From contig JANQRZ010000003.1 of assembly GCA_028284265.1 (NCBI GenBank), forward strand, positions 62,001-126,000: a stretch of DNA of 64,000 bases. Direction: 5' to 3'. Made by a program: the position numbers and the translations under genes. Under the pieces are notes generated by a model. That model had not been told where the DNA came from. It saw nothing but the letters and a program-made list of their open reading frames with translations, and ran no database searches. Origin of the DNA: Rhodothermales bacterium (GTDB taxonomy: Bacteria; Bacteroidota; Rhodothermia; Rhodothermales; JANQRZ01). Shown here piece after piece: positions 25,433 to 35,169 of the stretch; within the stretch, counting starts at the first letter, position 1; each line of letters begins with the position of its first letter.

Positions 25433-25480
25433 AAAAGGGCGAACACGCGGGGTACGGGCAGCCCGTCCGCGTGTTCGCCC
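25433..25480 (-). terminator. Rho-independent terminator upstream of rnr
   Basis: A 14-bp perfect stem, GGGCGAACACGCGG (25437-25450) with its complement (25467-25480), followed on the minus strand by TTTT (25433-25436). It should end transcription from the endonuclease-like gene at 25590-26732. Confidence 0.75.
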
Positions 25481-25500
25481 TTCGCAGAGGGTTCGCGTGG

Positions 25501-25581
25501 GAGAAAAGAGAGAGGAGACGGAAAAGAAGGAGGAGAGAGCGGCTCTCTTTTCTATCTCTTCTCGCTCCTCCCTCTTTTCTC
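25501..25581. repeat. Polypurine/polypyrimidine imperfect inverted repeat, copy 2
   Basis: Left arm nearly all purine (25501-25539), right arm nearly all pyrimidine (25543-25581). The outer ten bases GAGAAAAGAG/CTCTTTTCTC and inner AGAGAG/CTCTCT pair perfectly around CGG. It shares ctatctcttct and ctccctct with the element at 7587-7698. It lies just 3' of the gene ending at 25590 and before the GC-rich terminator. Confidence 0.65.
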
Positions 25582-25589
25582 TACGATCC

Positions 25590-26732
25590 TTAGTTTTGTA
25601 TCCGAAGCGTTGCCACGACGCCTGCGTGGTCGCTCGGCCACAGCATCGTGCCGTTGGCATCCACGCGGTCGCCTGCTTCTTCGCCGAGCACCTCAGCCGC
25701 CGTGGCTTCCACATCACCCCGGTAGAGGATCAGGTCGATGCGGGAGGCGAGGGAGGAGGTGGCGTTCGTAAGGTCGTCGGCTTGGCAGCAGGTGTTGCCG
25801 GTGGCTCCGGCCTCGGCGGCGGCGTCCGTGTAGGAGTTCGTGAGGAGGCCGTAGGTGGTGCCTGTGAACGGGAGCGGGTCGGGGAGGGTGATGACCGTGC
25901 CCGACCCGTCTGCCGCGCTGTTGAAGTCACCGACGAGGACCACGGGCTGCGTTGCGGTGAGCAGCGCACCGATCAGTTCGCCCGCTTGGGCGGCTTGGGC
26001 AAGCGCCGCGCCCTGCGGGTTGCCGTCGTCCACTTCGAGGTGGGTGTTGACGAACGTGAACGTTGCACCGTCGACCGTCGCCTGCACGGAGTTGTAGCCG
26101 CGCGTGAACGGAACATCATCGCCGCCAATCGGCACGGGGGCAGCGATGGCGAAGTTGGCTTCCACGGCTCCGGTGGTCTGCACGTCGGAGCGAGCGAGGA
26201 TCACGTCGTAGTCGGTGAGGCGGATGTCGGTGAACGTCTGCCCATCCACCGTGGAAGGAAGCTCCACGTCGGCGTTCTCGGTTTGGGCCGCGACGTTGTA
26301 ATTCAGGCCGCGGCTGGTGAGCGCAGCTTGGAGGATGGCGAGGAAGTCGAAGGCGACATCAGTAGCCGGTGTCGCCGCTCCGCCGGGGAGGTTGTCGCCC
26401 GGTGTCTGGGTCCGGTAGAGCGAGACCTCTTGCAGCCCGATGAGGTCGGGGTTATTGGCTTGGATGAAGTCGGCGATGGCTTCGGCACGGGCGGGGAAAT
26501 TGGTGGCCTGTACGCTCCCGAAGAGTTGGGCCGCCACGACGGGTACTTGCGTGGGGTCGATCCCGATGAGGTCGAAGAGGTTGGCTCCGAGGTAGAGGTT
26601 ATAGGTCATCACCTTGACGTCGGCGGCGTCGCCATCGTCCCCGTCGCTGTCACAGGCAGGAAGGATGAAGAGAAAGGACAGCAGGAGCGTGGCGAGGCCG
26701 AGGGGCCGCGCATAGCGTTGAATGTTTTCCAT
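25590..26732 (-). CDS. Endonuclease/exonuclease/phosphatase-family lipoprotein
   Basis: 380 residues. Lipoprotein signal LLSFLFILPAC with Cys27 and an acidic linker (DSDGDDGDAAD). The DNase I-like phosphodiesterase fold is complete: KVMTYNLYLGA (start strand), IGLQEV (Glu, metal), FVNTHLEVD, VVLVGDFNS (Asp and Asn) and RIDLIL ... WPSDHAGVV (catalytic Asp-His). Such secreted members hydrolyse phosphodiesters or phosphomonoesters (DNA, lipids, inositol phosphates); the substrate here is not told by sequence. It is followed by a polypurine hairpin and a terminator before rnr. Confidence 0.9.
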   Translation of the reverse strand: MENIQRYARPLGLATLLLSFLFILPACDSDGDDGDAADVKVMTYNLYLGANLFDLIGIDPTQVPVVAAQLFGSVQATNFPARAEAIADFIQANNPDLIGLQEVSLYRTQTPGDNLPGGAATPATDVAFDFLAILQAALTSRGLNYNVAAQTENADVELPSTVDGQTFTDIRLTDYDVILARSDVQTTGAVEANFAIAAPVPIGGDDVPFTRGYNSVQATVDGATFTFVNTHLEVDDGNPQGAALAQAAQAGELIGALLTATQPVVLVGDFNSAADGSGTVITLPDPLPFTGTTYGLLTNSYTDAAAEAGATGNTCCQADDLTNATSSLASRIDLILYRGDVEATAAEVLGEEAGDRVDANGTMLWPSDHAGVVATLRIQN

Positions 26733-27012
26733 GTTGATGGGCTGTGGGTGGGAGAATCACGAGGAAACGGCATGCTGTTTCCGCAACCAAGATAGGCACA
26801 CCACGAAGCTCCGAACCGCTCGTATTCTCGGGTGCAGTTCGTGCAGGCTGCTCCTCGCCGAGTGCATTGTGGAATGCAGCCTCATCGTGCGCGGCAGCAG
26901 AGAGCCTTGCACTCCGGCGGCGGGCTACAAGCTCGTCTCGAACGAGCCGCTCAAAAGGTTCTGCTATGACCAGTACCCCGGCCCGATGGCCGAGGCTCCG
27001 TGAGCTAGCGGG

Positions 27013-27348
27013 TCAGACCTTCCCGCCAAACATCCCCATGAACTTGGTGGCAAAGGGCACCGAGCCTTTCAGCTTCACCTTGCCCGATATCATCGCCATC
27101 ATCGGGTTCGTCTGCCCGTTCTCCACACTGAGCCAGACGTCGGCGGGCGCATCGAGCGTCAGCGTGGGATCGTCGGCGGTGCCTTCGGTGACATCCACTT
27201 GGCCGTCGTGGACGTGGATGATATAGTGGCCGCCGCCCTCGCCGCTGAGGTTCATCTGGACTTGCTCGTCCACGCCCTCGGCTTTCTCCGGAACGAAACG
27301 GGCGGGATAGGAGGCGAGGACGTCGTCGATGGAGCTATAGCGGGCCAT
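27013..27348 (-). CDS. SCP2 sterol-binding domain protein
   Basis: 111-residue single-domain protein. The sequence HYIIHVHDGQVDVTEG then DPTLTLDAPADVWLSVENGQ and AMISGKVKLKGSVPFATKF is the SCP2 fold that binds lipids or acyl chains. Bacterial stand-alone members are cytoplasmic and of uncertain role. The gap of about 280 bases to the upstream lipoprotein gene contains short hairpins but no gene I can support. The DUF3999 gene lies 54 bases upstream in its transcription direction. Confidence 0.92.
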   Translation of the reverse strand: MARYSSIDDVLASYPARFVPEKAEGVDEQVQMNLSGEGGGHYIIHVHDGQVDVTEGTADDPTLTLDAPADVWLSVENGQTNPMMAMISGKVKLKGSVPFATKFMGMFGGKV

Positions 27349-27402
27349 GGAGAGAAGGGGCGAGAGTGAGATGAACGCGGGCGGGCAAGATACGGCTCGC
27401 TG

Positions 27403-28755
27403 CTAGGCAGGCGGATGCTCGGTGCGAAGCTGGCGGAGGAGCCGTAGCGCCATCCAGCCGAGCAGCGCGACGCCGAGTACAAGCACACCCCAGAGGAGAA
27501 TACGCCGAACCGGAACTTCCGTCGGCGCGAGCAAGGCAGAGGGGCCGGCTACCTCCACGCGCTCGCCGGTGCGGGCGGGGGCGATGAGGGAGCGGCCTTC
27601 CACGCGGGGCACGCCCCCGAGCACCGTCGCAGGCGGCAGCGCGACCGACTCGGCGGCATGGTGTCCGAAGACGAGGCGGAACGGTCCCTCGCCACGGGCC
27701 ACGAAAAGAACGGTTTCCGGCACGTAGCCGATTTCCAGCGCAGGCGGCTCGGGGCCGAGCGCGCCCTCCGGCTCCACACGCAGCCGCCATGCTTGGGCAG
27801 CGGTCGGATCGAACGAAAAGTCAGGGGTCGTCAGTTCAGTGCCGTCGATGCGAAGGCGGTAGACAGGGCCGGACGCGCGGAATCGCCACGGGCCATCGTC
27901 CTGCATGGAGGCGTGGAGGTCGGCCTCGGCGAGCGTGTTGACTTCGGGCAGGCTGATGCGTGCGCCGTCCGCGGGCACGCGGGCATCGAGGCGAAAGGTG
28001 TAGGTGGAGCCGCTCGTGTCGAGTCGCTCGGCGGGGAGCCATGTCCGCGCCATCGGCTGCTCGGCTTCCGTGACCTCAGCCTCGATGCGCATGAGGGAAG
28101 GGAGGGTCTCGTCTTCGGGCCACGTCAGGCGCAGGAACCGAGGCTTGGTCAGGGCATCGGGTGTGACGGTGCGGCGGATGAGCCGCTGGTCGCCCTGCTG
28201 GAGATCGGCGAGGGTGGCATTGCGCACCCACGGCGTCCACTGGGCGAGATCGGTGCTCGTCGCAATCGACACCGAGGTGACGAAGTCCGGCGCGTCGTCG
28301 GCCCACGAGAAGGTGAGGCGTCGGATCGGGTAGTCGAGCGCTCGGGCGTCGAGGAGGTAGGCCGTCCGCGGTCGGCCCGGTCGGTCGGATCGCGGGGCGA
28401 GCTCGATGACGGTGCCCGAGGCATCGCGCCGGATGGAGAGGGCCGGGTCGTCGGTGGCGCGCGTCGTATCGCTCAGGGCGAAGAACGGGAGCGCGACGGT
28501 TCGCGTGGCCGCTGCTCCTCGCGGCGTGTGCTCGATGGCGTGCGGCACGGCATCGCCGCTGCCGTTGACGACACGGAGGTCGCCGAGGTCGTGCCGTGTG
28601 ACGGCGCGGTAGACGAACGGCGGCACCGGCACCCGGTAGATCGGCCCGTCGCCGTCCAGCGCGAGGTCGGTCTGGTAGGCAAACTCTGACGGTGTTGGCT
28701 GGGCCACCGCTGGTGCAGCGAGAAGAAGCAGAGCGACAGCTAGGAAGCAGAACAT
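27403..28755 (-). CDS. DUF3999 family membrane-anchored protein
   Basis: 450 residues. Signal peptide MFCFLAVALLLLAAPAVAQ, a long beta-rich periplasmic part (for example YRVPVPPFVYRAVTRHDLGDL), and one C-terminal helix (RILLWGVLVLGVALLGWMAL) with a short basic tail. This layout matches DUF3999. In other genomes DUF3999 genes sit next to DUF2339 genes, as here, where the DUF2339 gene is just upstream; an envelope role for the pair is inferred. A palindromic repeat lies between them. The start at 28755 was chosen because longer frames read through that repeat. Confidence 0.88.
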   Translation of the reverse strand: MFCFLAVALLLLAAPAVAQPTPSEFAYQTDLALDGDGPIYRVPVPPFVYRAVTRHDLGDLRVVNGSGDAVPHAIEHTPRGAAATRTVALPFFALSDTTRATDDPALSIRRDASGTVIELAPRSDRPGRPRTAYLLDARALDYPIRRLTFSWADDAPDFVTSVSIATSTDLAQWTPWVRNATLADLQQGDQRLIRRTVTPDALTKPRFLRLTWPEDETLPSLMRIEAEVTEAEQPMARTWLPAERLDTSGSTYTFRLDARVPADGARISLPEVNTLAEADLHASMQDDGPWRFRASGPVYRLRIDGTELTTPDFSFDPTAAQAWRLRVEPEGALGPEPPALEIGYVPETVLFVARGEGPFRLVFGHHAAESVALPPATVLGGVPRVEGRSLIAPARTGERVEVAGPSALLAPTEVPVRRILLWGVLVLGVALLGWMALRLLRQLRTEHPPA

Positions 28756-28828
28756 CAAGGGAGAGAAGGGAAGAGACGCTGTCAGAACCTGAAGCAAATC
28801 TTTGGGAGGCTGACTCCGAGCCTTTACA

Positions 28829-28905
28829 CCCGTCATCCCCGCGCAGGCGGGGACCCACAGGATGCGCTGAACGATGGGTCCCGGATCGTGGTCCGGGATG
28901 ACGGT
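28829..28905. repeat. Intergenic palindromic repeat (CCGTCATCCC type)
   Basis: Outer arms CCGTCATCCC (28830-28839) and GGGATGACGG (28895-28904) plus inner gggaccca/tgggtccc arms. It separates the DUF2339 and DUF3999 genes on the same strand. The consensus CGTCATCCCCGCG...GCGGGGACCCA is a widespread dispersed bacterial repeat. Confidence 0.75.
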
Positions 28906-28937
28906 TTGATGGGAAATAATATCCATCGACATCGGAG

Positions 28938-31763
28938 TCAATCATCAAGGGGAAGTAGGGGAGCAGCGCCGGTCTCCTCTGGTTCATCACCGTTTGGCTT
29001 ATCCTCCTCCGGTTCGTCGAGGCGGGGTGGGGCGGGCGAGAAATACCCGATCAGCAGCACCAGCACACCGACGCCCACGAATGAGACGATCCGGGCCAGC
29101 GTCCCCGCGTTCGAGAGGTCGATGACGAACAGCTTGACGCCGACGAGCGCGAGGAGCGCAGCCCCGACGAACCACGGCGTCCGCAGCCGGAACCGCGTCG
29201 CCGCGAGCATCACCGCCATCGCCAAGAGCGCCCACGTAATCGAGAGCGCCGTCTGGAATAGGGTCGAGTCGAAGAGGCCCTGCTCGGTAAACGGCACGTC
29301 CGCAAGGTGGTGGACCGTCCGCGCCACGAGGCCGCTGACAGCGACGAAGATGCCGAGGCTGAGAGCGCTGTAGAGAATCGTGCGAACCGAAGAATCCGGC
29401 GGCGGCTCGGCCTGCACCATACGGCGGACGTAGACCGTGAGTACGAGGAGCGCACCGATCTGCGCGAGGTCGAATGGGTTGAGGAGCGGGAGGTACGGCA
29501 GCGGGTCGGGGTCGCCTGTGCTGTACAGGTTCGTCAGCACCGACCAGAAGAGGAGGGCGATGGCGAGGCCGCCCGCACCGAGCCGGAGGTAGGCCGCACG
29601 GTGCGTCTCCATCCACCGAGCAAACAGAACTGGTGGGTTCAACACCAGTGCGAGGAATCCCGCGAGCACCACGCCGACGCCCGCTTCGGACCAGCCCACC
29701 TCGCCGACCCATCGGTCCAGCGCCCACGCTACCTCAGTCGCGACGACGAGCGCGACGAGCCAGAGCGACAGCGCGTGGGCGATGCCCAACCTTCGCGGCT
29801 CCGACACGCCTTCGCGTCGCCACAGGATGTAGCCGAGGGCCGCAATCGCAGCGGGCCACGCGAGCCAGCCGAGGTGAGAGAATAGGTGGTTGTTGAACAA
29901 CATGGCTGTCGGGACGAGAAACCATCCTGCCCCGAGCAGCAGGGGGAGCGAGATAGCTCCCGCCGTCTTCCACCGCAGCGCACGTCCGATCTCTACCAAC
30001 GCCACCGCCGAGGCCGAGAAGAACGTCAGCCACGCGCTCGGCATGAAGTCATCTGGCAACAGGTCGGCGATGAGCGTGATGCCGGTCATGCTCCAGAGGA
30101 AGACGGCACCCAGCAGGAGCGGCGTGCTCACCCCGTGCTCCAGCGGACGCACAACATCGGCGCGGGCGTGGAGCCAGTAGGCCGACGCGCCGAGCGCGAG
30201 TGCAGCCAGCCAGCCCGAGAGTCGGACACCGAGCGGCACCGCCTCGAAGACATCCACATTCTCGTTAAAGAGAATAGCCACGGCGATGAGTTGCAGGGCA
30301 AGGCCGGAGAGCCGGAGCCACAGCCGCCGCTGCCGCACGCCGGTCCACACCAGCGCCGCTCCTTCGAGCGCCCACAGCGCTCCGCTCCACACTGCGTCGA
30401 GTGCAAATGGGATCGTGAGCGTAGCGAAGGTCAGCCCGATGGCGACGAAGGCTTCGACGAGGGGTCGTGCTTCTTCTCGCCGTGCCCGGAACAGGAGGGT
30501 CGCCGTGCCTAGGTAGACCAGCGCGAGCGCGAACGAACTCCACGCTCGCCCGAACTCGAACGGATCGACGAGCACCGCCTGCAGGGCGAACGCGACGGTC
30601 GGCAGGCCAAAGACGAGCGGGCCGTCGATGGGGCCGGCGAGGCGCGTCGGGCGGCGGCGTGTGGCGAGGACTGGGATGGCGAAGTAGAGCGCGAAGAACA
30701 GAATCAGGAACGGCTCGGTCGAGGCGAAGAGGCCCGGCTCGTACCGCAACCCGCCCCAGATGCCGCCGATCAGGAAGGTGCAGACGAACCCGACGAGGTA
30801 GAGCGAGCGCCACGCCTTGAAATACGCGATACCAAAGACACCGAGGTTGAGCACGGTGTAGTACGAGAACAGCATGACGTGGTCGCCCTGCCCGGTCGAG
30901 GCGAGAATGGGTGCGGCGAACCCGCCAAGCACACCGACGACTGCCAGCACGGGCGCGTTCTGCACAATCGCCAGCACCGCCGAGAAGGTCGCAATCGCCA
31001 CCAGCACGATGAACGCAGGAAGAGGCGGGATGACGTCGTAGAGTTGGAAGGCCGCGAAGACGGTCAGGTACATCACCGCCACGCCGCCGCCTTGGAGCGT
31101 CATTGCGTAGACCTCGGCGCGCCGCCGGAGGAACCAGCCCGCGCCGACGAGGCCCAGCCCGGCGAGCGTCGTACCCAGCAGCCGCACCTCAATCGGGAAA
31201 TAGCCCTGCTCCGAGACGTAGCGGATCAGAAAGAACAGCCCGACGAACAGGATGCCGATGCCGATGCGGGCCAGCGGGTTGCCACCCGTCAGCAGCGCCC
31301 AGGCCTGTGCCGGGAGCGATGGCTCGCTCGGTGCCGATGGCGTGGGGACGGCGGGTGCTTCGTCGGCAGTGACCCGACGGGCGCGGCGACGCATCGCCGC
31401 CCGGCGTGCCCGCTCCTCGGGCGTACTGTCGTCTGTGTCTGGCTCGTCAGCCGCGATGCCCTCCGGCTCCGATAGTGCTACCTCTTCCACCTCGCCGAGC
31501 GCTGGAGCGACCCTATCGGCTTCTGTTTCGCTCGCGGTCGGTGTGGCCTTCGCTGCCTCAGGCCGTGGGTGAGCGACGCGGCGCTCTAAGTCGTCGACGC
31601 GCTCGGTCAGGGTCTGGACGGCCCCGCGCGCGTCGAGGTAGAGCGCGACGATGAGGCCGATCACCGCCCCGATGAACATCAGGGGGACGAGGCCATCGTA
31701 GGGGTCGTAGGCGGCTACTCCGATGGCAGCCCCCAGCAGGGTCAGCAGGATACGGCGAATCAT
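28938..31763 (-). CDS. DUF2339 polytopic membrane protein
   Basis: 941 residues. Two N-terminal helices (MIRRILLTLLGAAIGVAAY, GLVPLMFIGAVIGLIVALY), a short coiled coil (QTLTERVDDLERRV), an acidic disordered linker (about residues 70-180), then many closely spaced hydrophobic helices to the end and a Pro/Glu-rich tail. The segment GGNPLARIGIGILFVGLFFLIRY is the diagnostic start of DUF2339. The family is large, inner-membrane and uncharacterised. The start at 31763 was chosen because codons upstream read through an intergenic repeat. It is the first gene of a two-gene unit with DUF3999. Confidence 0.92.
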   Translation of the reverse strand: MIRRILLTLLGAAIGVAAYDPYDGLVPLMFIGAVIGLIVALYLDARGAVQTLTERVDDLERRVAHPRPEAAKATPTASETEADRVAPALGEVEEVALSEPEGIAADEPDTDDSTPEERARRAAMRRRARRVTADEAPAVPTPSAPSEPSLPAQAWALLTGGNPLARIGIGILFVGLFFLIRYVSEQGYFPIEVRLLGTTLAGLGLVGAGWFLRRRAEVYAMTLQGGGVAVMYLTVFAAFQLYDVIPPLPAFIVLVAIATFSAVLAIVQNAPVLAVVGVLGGFAAPILASTGQGDHVMLFSYYTVLNLGVFGIAYFKAWRSLYLVGFVCTFLIGGIWGGLRYEPGLFASTEPFLILFFALYFAIPVLATRRRPTRLAGPIDGPLVFGLPTVAFALQAVLVDPFEFGRAWSSFALALVYLGTATLLFRARREEARPLVEAFVAIGLTFATLTIPFALDAVWSGALWALEGAALVWTGVRQRRLWLRLSGLALQLIAVAILFNENVDVFEAVPLGVRLSGWLAALALGASAYWLHARADVVRPLEHGVSTPLLLGAVFLWSMTGITLIADLLPDDFMPSAWLTFFSASAVALVEIGRALRWKTAGAISLPLLLGAGWFLVPTAMLFNNHLFSHLGWLAWPAAIAALGYILWRREGVSEPRRLGIAHALSLWLVALVVATEVAWALDRWVGEVGWSEAGVGVVLAGFLALVLNPPVLFARWMETHRAAYLRLGAGGLAIALLFWSVLTNLYSTGDPDPLPYLPLLNPFDLAQIGALLVLTVYVRRMVQAEPPPDSSVRTILYSALSLGIFVAVSGLVARTVHHLADVPFTEQGLFDSTLFQTALSITWALLAMAVMLAATRFRLRTPWFVGAALLALVGVKLFVIDLSNAGTLARIVSFVGVGVLVLLIGYFSPAPPRLDEPEEDKPNGDEPEETGAAPLLPLDD

Positions 31764-32075
31764 AGGCGTAGCGGCAGAGGTCGTCCGTCGTAAGAAGATA
31801 GACCCTGTGTCTCTTTCTCTTCCTATCGCGGTTTCTTGGTATCGCGCCAGACGACGTAGATTCTGATCATCCTCACTCCATCGCAAACTCAACGGGATGT
31901 CATCTCGACCGAGCGCAGACACCATGTGTCGGAGCGAGTGGAGAGATCTTTTCGGGCACAGTCTCGGCATACCTCAGAAACTTTGCCTGAAGAGATCCCT
32001 CGACTTCGCTCGGGATGACGAGACTCAAGGAGGTTTGCGGGGGAGCACCCTACACATTCCCTTGACTCTCAGTCC
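31764..32075. other. Divergent intergenic region with a palindromic repeat
   Basis: No gene supported. It separates the divergent DUF2339 and M28 peptidase genes and should hold both promoters; I see no clear promoter match. Its middle is occupied by the repeat listed at 31894-32025. Confidence 0.6.
31894..32025. repeat. Intergenic palindromic repeat (GATGTCATCTCGA type)
   Basis: Imperfect inverted arms: gggatgtcatctcgaccgag on the left and ctcgacttcgctcgggatga on the right, with inner agagatct and agagatcc segments. It is related in design to the repeat at 23160-23249 (outer TGTCATYTCGA, inner GAGARATC) but longer and less symmetrical. Confidence 0.65.
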
Positions 32076-33440
32076 ATGCGCTCGCTCGCCTTCCTGCTTC
32101 TCCTCATTGCCGCCCCCCTCGTCGCCCAGCCTGCGCTCGACATCGAGCCGTACCGCGTTGCCGCCGACCGCATCATCGAAGCCGCCCTCGCCGACAGCGC
32201 GGCCTTCGAGCGACTCGCCGAGATGGTGGACGCCTACCCCCGCCGCCTCAGCGGCAGTGTGATGCTGGAGGAATCCATCGACTGGATGCTCGCCGAAATG
32301 AGCGCCGATGGGTTCGAGAACGTGCGCGGTGAGGAGGTGATGGTGCCGCACTGGGTGCGCGGCGAGGAGTCGGTGACGCTCATCGAGCCTCGGCGGGAGG
32401 AACTGGCGATGCTTGGGATTGGCAACAGCGTCGGGACGCCGCCGGAGGGGATCACTGCCGAGGTGCTGGTCGTCGGTTCGTTCGAGGAACTGGAGGCGCG
32501 GCGGACCGAGGCTGAGGGCAAGATCGTCCTGTTCAACGTGCCGTTCACGACCTACGGCGAGACCGTGCAATACCGCACCCGAGGCGCGAACGAGGCGGCA
32601 CGCTACGGAGCCGTCGCGTCGATGCTGCGCTCGGTCGGGCCGGTCTCGCTCCAGACGCCCCACACGGGGATGCTCCGCTATGAGGAAGGCCTAGCGCAGA
32701 TTCCCCACGCTGCGCTCACCATCGAGGGGGCTGAATTTCTACAGCGTCTCGCTGACCGGGGCGAGCGAATCGTGGTCACGCTCAAGATGGAAGCTCAGAT
32801 GTTACCCGATGCCGTCAGTCGCAACGCCATCGGCGAACTGGTCGGGCGCGAACACCCTGACGAGATCGTCGTCATCGGCGGGCACATCGACTCGTGGGAC
32901 GTGGGGCAGGGCGCGATGGACGATGCGGGCGGCGTGGTGGTGACGTGGGAGGCGGTGCGGCTGCTGAAAGCGCTAGGGTTACGGCCCCGGCGGACGATCC
33001 GCGTCGTCGGCTGGACCAACGAGGAGAACGGCTTGGCGGGCGGCAACGCCTACCGCGATGCCTACGCCGACGACCTCGACAACCACATCCTCGCCGCCGA
33101 GATCGACGGTGGTGTGTTCGCCCCACTCGGTCTCGGCGTGACGGCGAGTGACGCCGCGTTCGCGCTCGTCGAACCCATCGGCGAGTTGATGCGGCCCGTG
33201 CTGGAAGAGGGTGCCCCCGGCATCACGCGTGGCGGCGGGGGGGCCGACATCGGCCCGCTGATGCGCGAGGGCGTCCCCGGTGCAGGCTTCCGCGTCGTCG
33301 GCGACACCTATTTCTGGTATCACCACACAGAGGCGGACACGCTCGACAAGCTCGACGCCAACGAGGTGCAGCGGTGCGTGGCGGCGATGGCGATCTTCGC
33401 CTACGTCGTCGCCGAGATGCCGGAGCGCCTGCCGCGCTGA
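32076..33440 (+). CDS. Secreted M28 family zinc metallopeptidase with PA domain
   Basis: 454 residues. Signal peptide [18 protein letters not shown]; a protease-associated (PA) insert around residues 120-215 ([34 protein letters not shown]); then the M28 dizinc peptidase core: [19 protein letters not shown] (His and Asp ligands, about 268-286), [16 protein letters not shown] (catalytic Glu-Glu), a later AEIDGG Asp, and the final His ligand in [16 protein letters not shown]. The full ligand set looks intact, so it is predicted active as an aminopeptidase or carboxypeptidase outside the cytoplasm. Two PA-domain/T9SS genes follow on the same strand. Confidence 0.95.
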   Translation: MRSLAFLLLLIAAPLVAQPALDIEPYRVAADRIIEAALADSAAFERLAEMVDAYPRRLSGSVMLEESIDWMLAEMSADGFENVRGEEVMVPHWVRGEESVTLIEPRREELAMLGIGNSVGTPPEGITAEVLVVGSFEELEARRTEAEGKIVLFNVPFTTYGETVQYRTRGANEAARYGAVASMLRSVGPVSLQTPHTGMLRYEEGLAQIPHAALTIEGAEFLQRLADRGERIVVTLKMEAQMLPDAVSRNAIGELVGREHPDEIVVIGGHIDSWDVGQGAMDDAGGVVVTWEAVRLLKALGLRPRRTIRVVGWTNEENGLAGGNAYRDAYADDLDNHILAAEIDGGVFAPLGLGVTASDAAFALVEPIGELMRPVLEEGAPGITRGGGGADIGPLMREGVPGAGFRVVGDTYFWYHHTEADTLDKLDANEVQRCVAAMAIFAYVVAEMPERLPR

Positions 33441-33464
33441 GGTGGAGGGATCGGGCAGTAGTGC

Positions 33465-33493
33465 TTGACTTTGGAGGGTCAGGGCCTTTACTT
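33465..33493 (+). promoter_or_regulatory. Possible promoter of the PA/T9SS tandem genes
   Basis: TTGACT (33465-33470) and TTTACT (33487-33492) with a 16-base spacer, about 55 bases before the ATG at 33548. A good -35 with a weak -10; tentative. Confidence 0.35.
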
Positions 33494-33547
33494 GTGGAGA
33501 GATATGCCACACAATGCGTGGCCTGCTTCGCACCAAGCCGCCTGTCT

Positions 33548-35158
33548 ATGACCCTTCGCTACTGTTACCTCATACTTCTCTTCTTCGCTCCGGCGCTTGT
33601 CCTCGCGCAGGACAGCGTCAACGTCGTCATCGGTGATGTGGTCGCTGGTGGGTGGGAAGCCAACTTCGGTGCCCAATTCACCTTCGGCGAAGACATCGGG
33701 CCGCTGCCGCTGGTCCCGGTCGAAGGCGACGGCACCACCGCGCCTCCCGATCAGGGCTGCGATCCGCTCGTCAACGGCGACGAGATCGAAGGCAACATCG
33801 CCTGGATCTCGCGCGGCTCGTGTGCCTTCGTCCTGAAGGTGCAGAACGCTGCCGCGGCCGGGGCTGTAGCCGTCCTCGTGCATAACGACGAACGCAACCC
33901 GGATGACTTCCCGATCTTCATTCCACCCGGTTTCTGCACGGAAGACGGTGAGCCGCCGGAAGGTGGCTGTTCTGCCCCCGCCGCGTTCGTCACCTACCAG
34001 AGCCACCTCGCCATCGAGGCGGAGATGAAGCTCGGCGAACTCGCTACGATCTCCTGTCCGCTAGAGGACCGATGTCTCGTGCCGCCAGAGCCGCCGGCAG
34101 CCGCAGACATCACGAGTAGCACGGTAGCCTCGACGATCTTTGCAGACGGCTTCATCGGCAAGGACTTCTCCTTCGGCAACGGGCAGGGCTTCGCCTTCAA
34201 CGGCGAGCAGGGGCTTTTCGTCAGCACGTTGCTCGTTAGTATCGGCGGCGACGTGACGGGAAATCCGTATGACGGTGCCTCCGAATACGAAGAGGGAACC
34301 GCTGCTCCGTTGTCGGCTCCGTTCCCGGCTCCGTTTACTACTGCCGAGGCGGGTGCTCAGACGACGTTCTCGTCTGACAACGTGGATGTCACGCTGTCGG
34401 GCTATGGGTATGATGGTTTCGTCATCTACGATGTGAAGGTCACCAACGCCTCTGGTGGTTCGCTCGATGACGTGTACCTCGGCCTCTTCGCCGACTTCGA
34501 CGCAGGCACGACGACCTCGGTCGACGACAACGCGGGTTTCAACGAGAACCTCAACCTCGCCTACGTCTACGACCCGGTGGAGGCGGCTCCGTATTTCGGT
34601 GTTCTGAGCTTGGGCGACGAAGACGTATCCGGCTATAGCCTCGACGCGACGACGGCGGACGATGCCCAACTGTTCGATGTACTGACGACGGCGAATCCGC
34701 CTGCTTCCGATCCGGCGGAGCGAGCGGCTGTCGTCGGCGTCGGGCCGTACGACGTGGCCGCTGGGAAGATGATGACGGTGCGCTTCGCGCTCGTGGCCGG
34801 GGAGGACGAGGCGGACCTGTTCGAGAATGCGATGCTCGCGAAGCTCAGTGCCGGTTGCGGGATTTGCCCTTCGGTCGAGAAGACGACAGAGGCCGGTCGG
34901 TTCGTGCTGGAGACACCGTACCCGAACCCTGCCGAGCAGCGGGCGACCGTGCGCTTTATCCTGCCCGAGGCCGCAGCGGTGCAAGTGGTGGTCTACGACG
35001 TGCTCGGGCGCGAGGTGACTGTGCTCGCCGAGGGTGTCCGTCTGGCAGGCGAGCAGGCGGTGACGCTCGACACGGCGGGCCTGCCGAGCGGGGTCTACGT
35101 CGTGCGCCTCGACGCTGGAGTCGTCCAACTCACGCAGCGGCTTACGATCATTCGATAA
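33548..35158 (+). CDS. Secreted PA-domain protein with T9SS type A sorting domain (paralogue 1)
   Basis: 536 residues. Signal peptide ([15 protein letters not shown]), then a protease-associated domain: [54 protein letters not shown] central beta-rich region has paired motifs [17 protein letters not shown] and [16 protein letters not shown]. The final 75 residues are a complete type A sorting domain ([53 protein letters not shown]). It is predicted to be cell-surface or secreted. A PA domain without a peptidase domain suggests a binding role. The next gene, 11 bases downstream, is a close paralogue. Confidence 0.92.
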   Translation: MTLRYCYLILLFFAPALVLAQDSVNVVIGDVVAGGWEANFGAQFTFGEDIGPLPLVPVEGDGTTAPPDQGCDPLVNGDEIEGNIAWISRGSCAFVLKVQNAAAAGAVAVLVHNDERNPDDFPIFIPPGFCTEDGEPPEGGCSAPAAFVTYQSHLAIEAEMKLGELATISCPLEDRCLVPPEPPAAADITSSTVASTIFADGFIGKDFSFGNGQGFAFNGEQGLFVSTLLVSIGGDVTGNPYDGASEYEEGTAAPLSAPFPAPFTTAEAGAQTTFSSDNVDVTLSGYGYDGFVIYDVKVTNASGGSLDDVYLGLFADFDAGTTTSVDDNAGFNENLNLAYVYDPVEAAPYFGVLSLGDEDVSGYSLDATTADDAQLFDVLTTANPPASDPAERAAVVGVGPYDVAAGKMMTVRFALVAGEDEADLFENAMLAKLSAGCGICPSVEKTTEAGRFVLETPYPNPAEQRATVRFILPEAAAVQVVVYDVLGREVTVLAEGVRLAGEQAVTLDTAGLPSGVYVVRLDAGVVQLTQRLTIIR

Positions 35159-35169
35159 CGGAGTGCTTT

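Noticed and set aside
24579-26795. Very long open frame on the plus strand (738 codons)
   Set aside because: It is antisense to rnr and the secreted phosphodiesterase-like gene, both of which have full family motifs; its translation is low-complexity (Val/Asp/Arg-rich), as expected from the opposite strand of GC-rich coding DNA.
26722-27003. Small open frame between the phosphodiesterase-like and SCP2 genes
   Set aside because: It overlaps the neighbouring gene start, has no signal, domain or ribosome site, and its composition is unlike the real genes here.
23160-32025. Palindromic repeats as a CRISPR array
   Set aside because: The copies are far apart, differ in interior sequence, have no spacers of constant length, and no cas gene is present.
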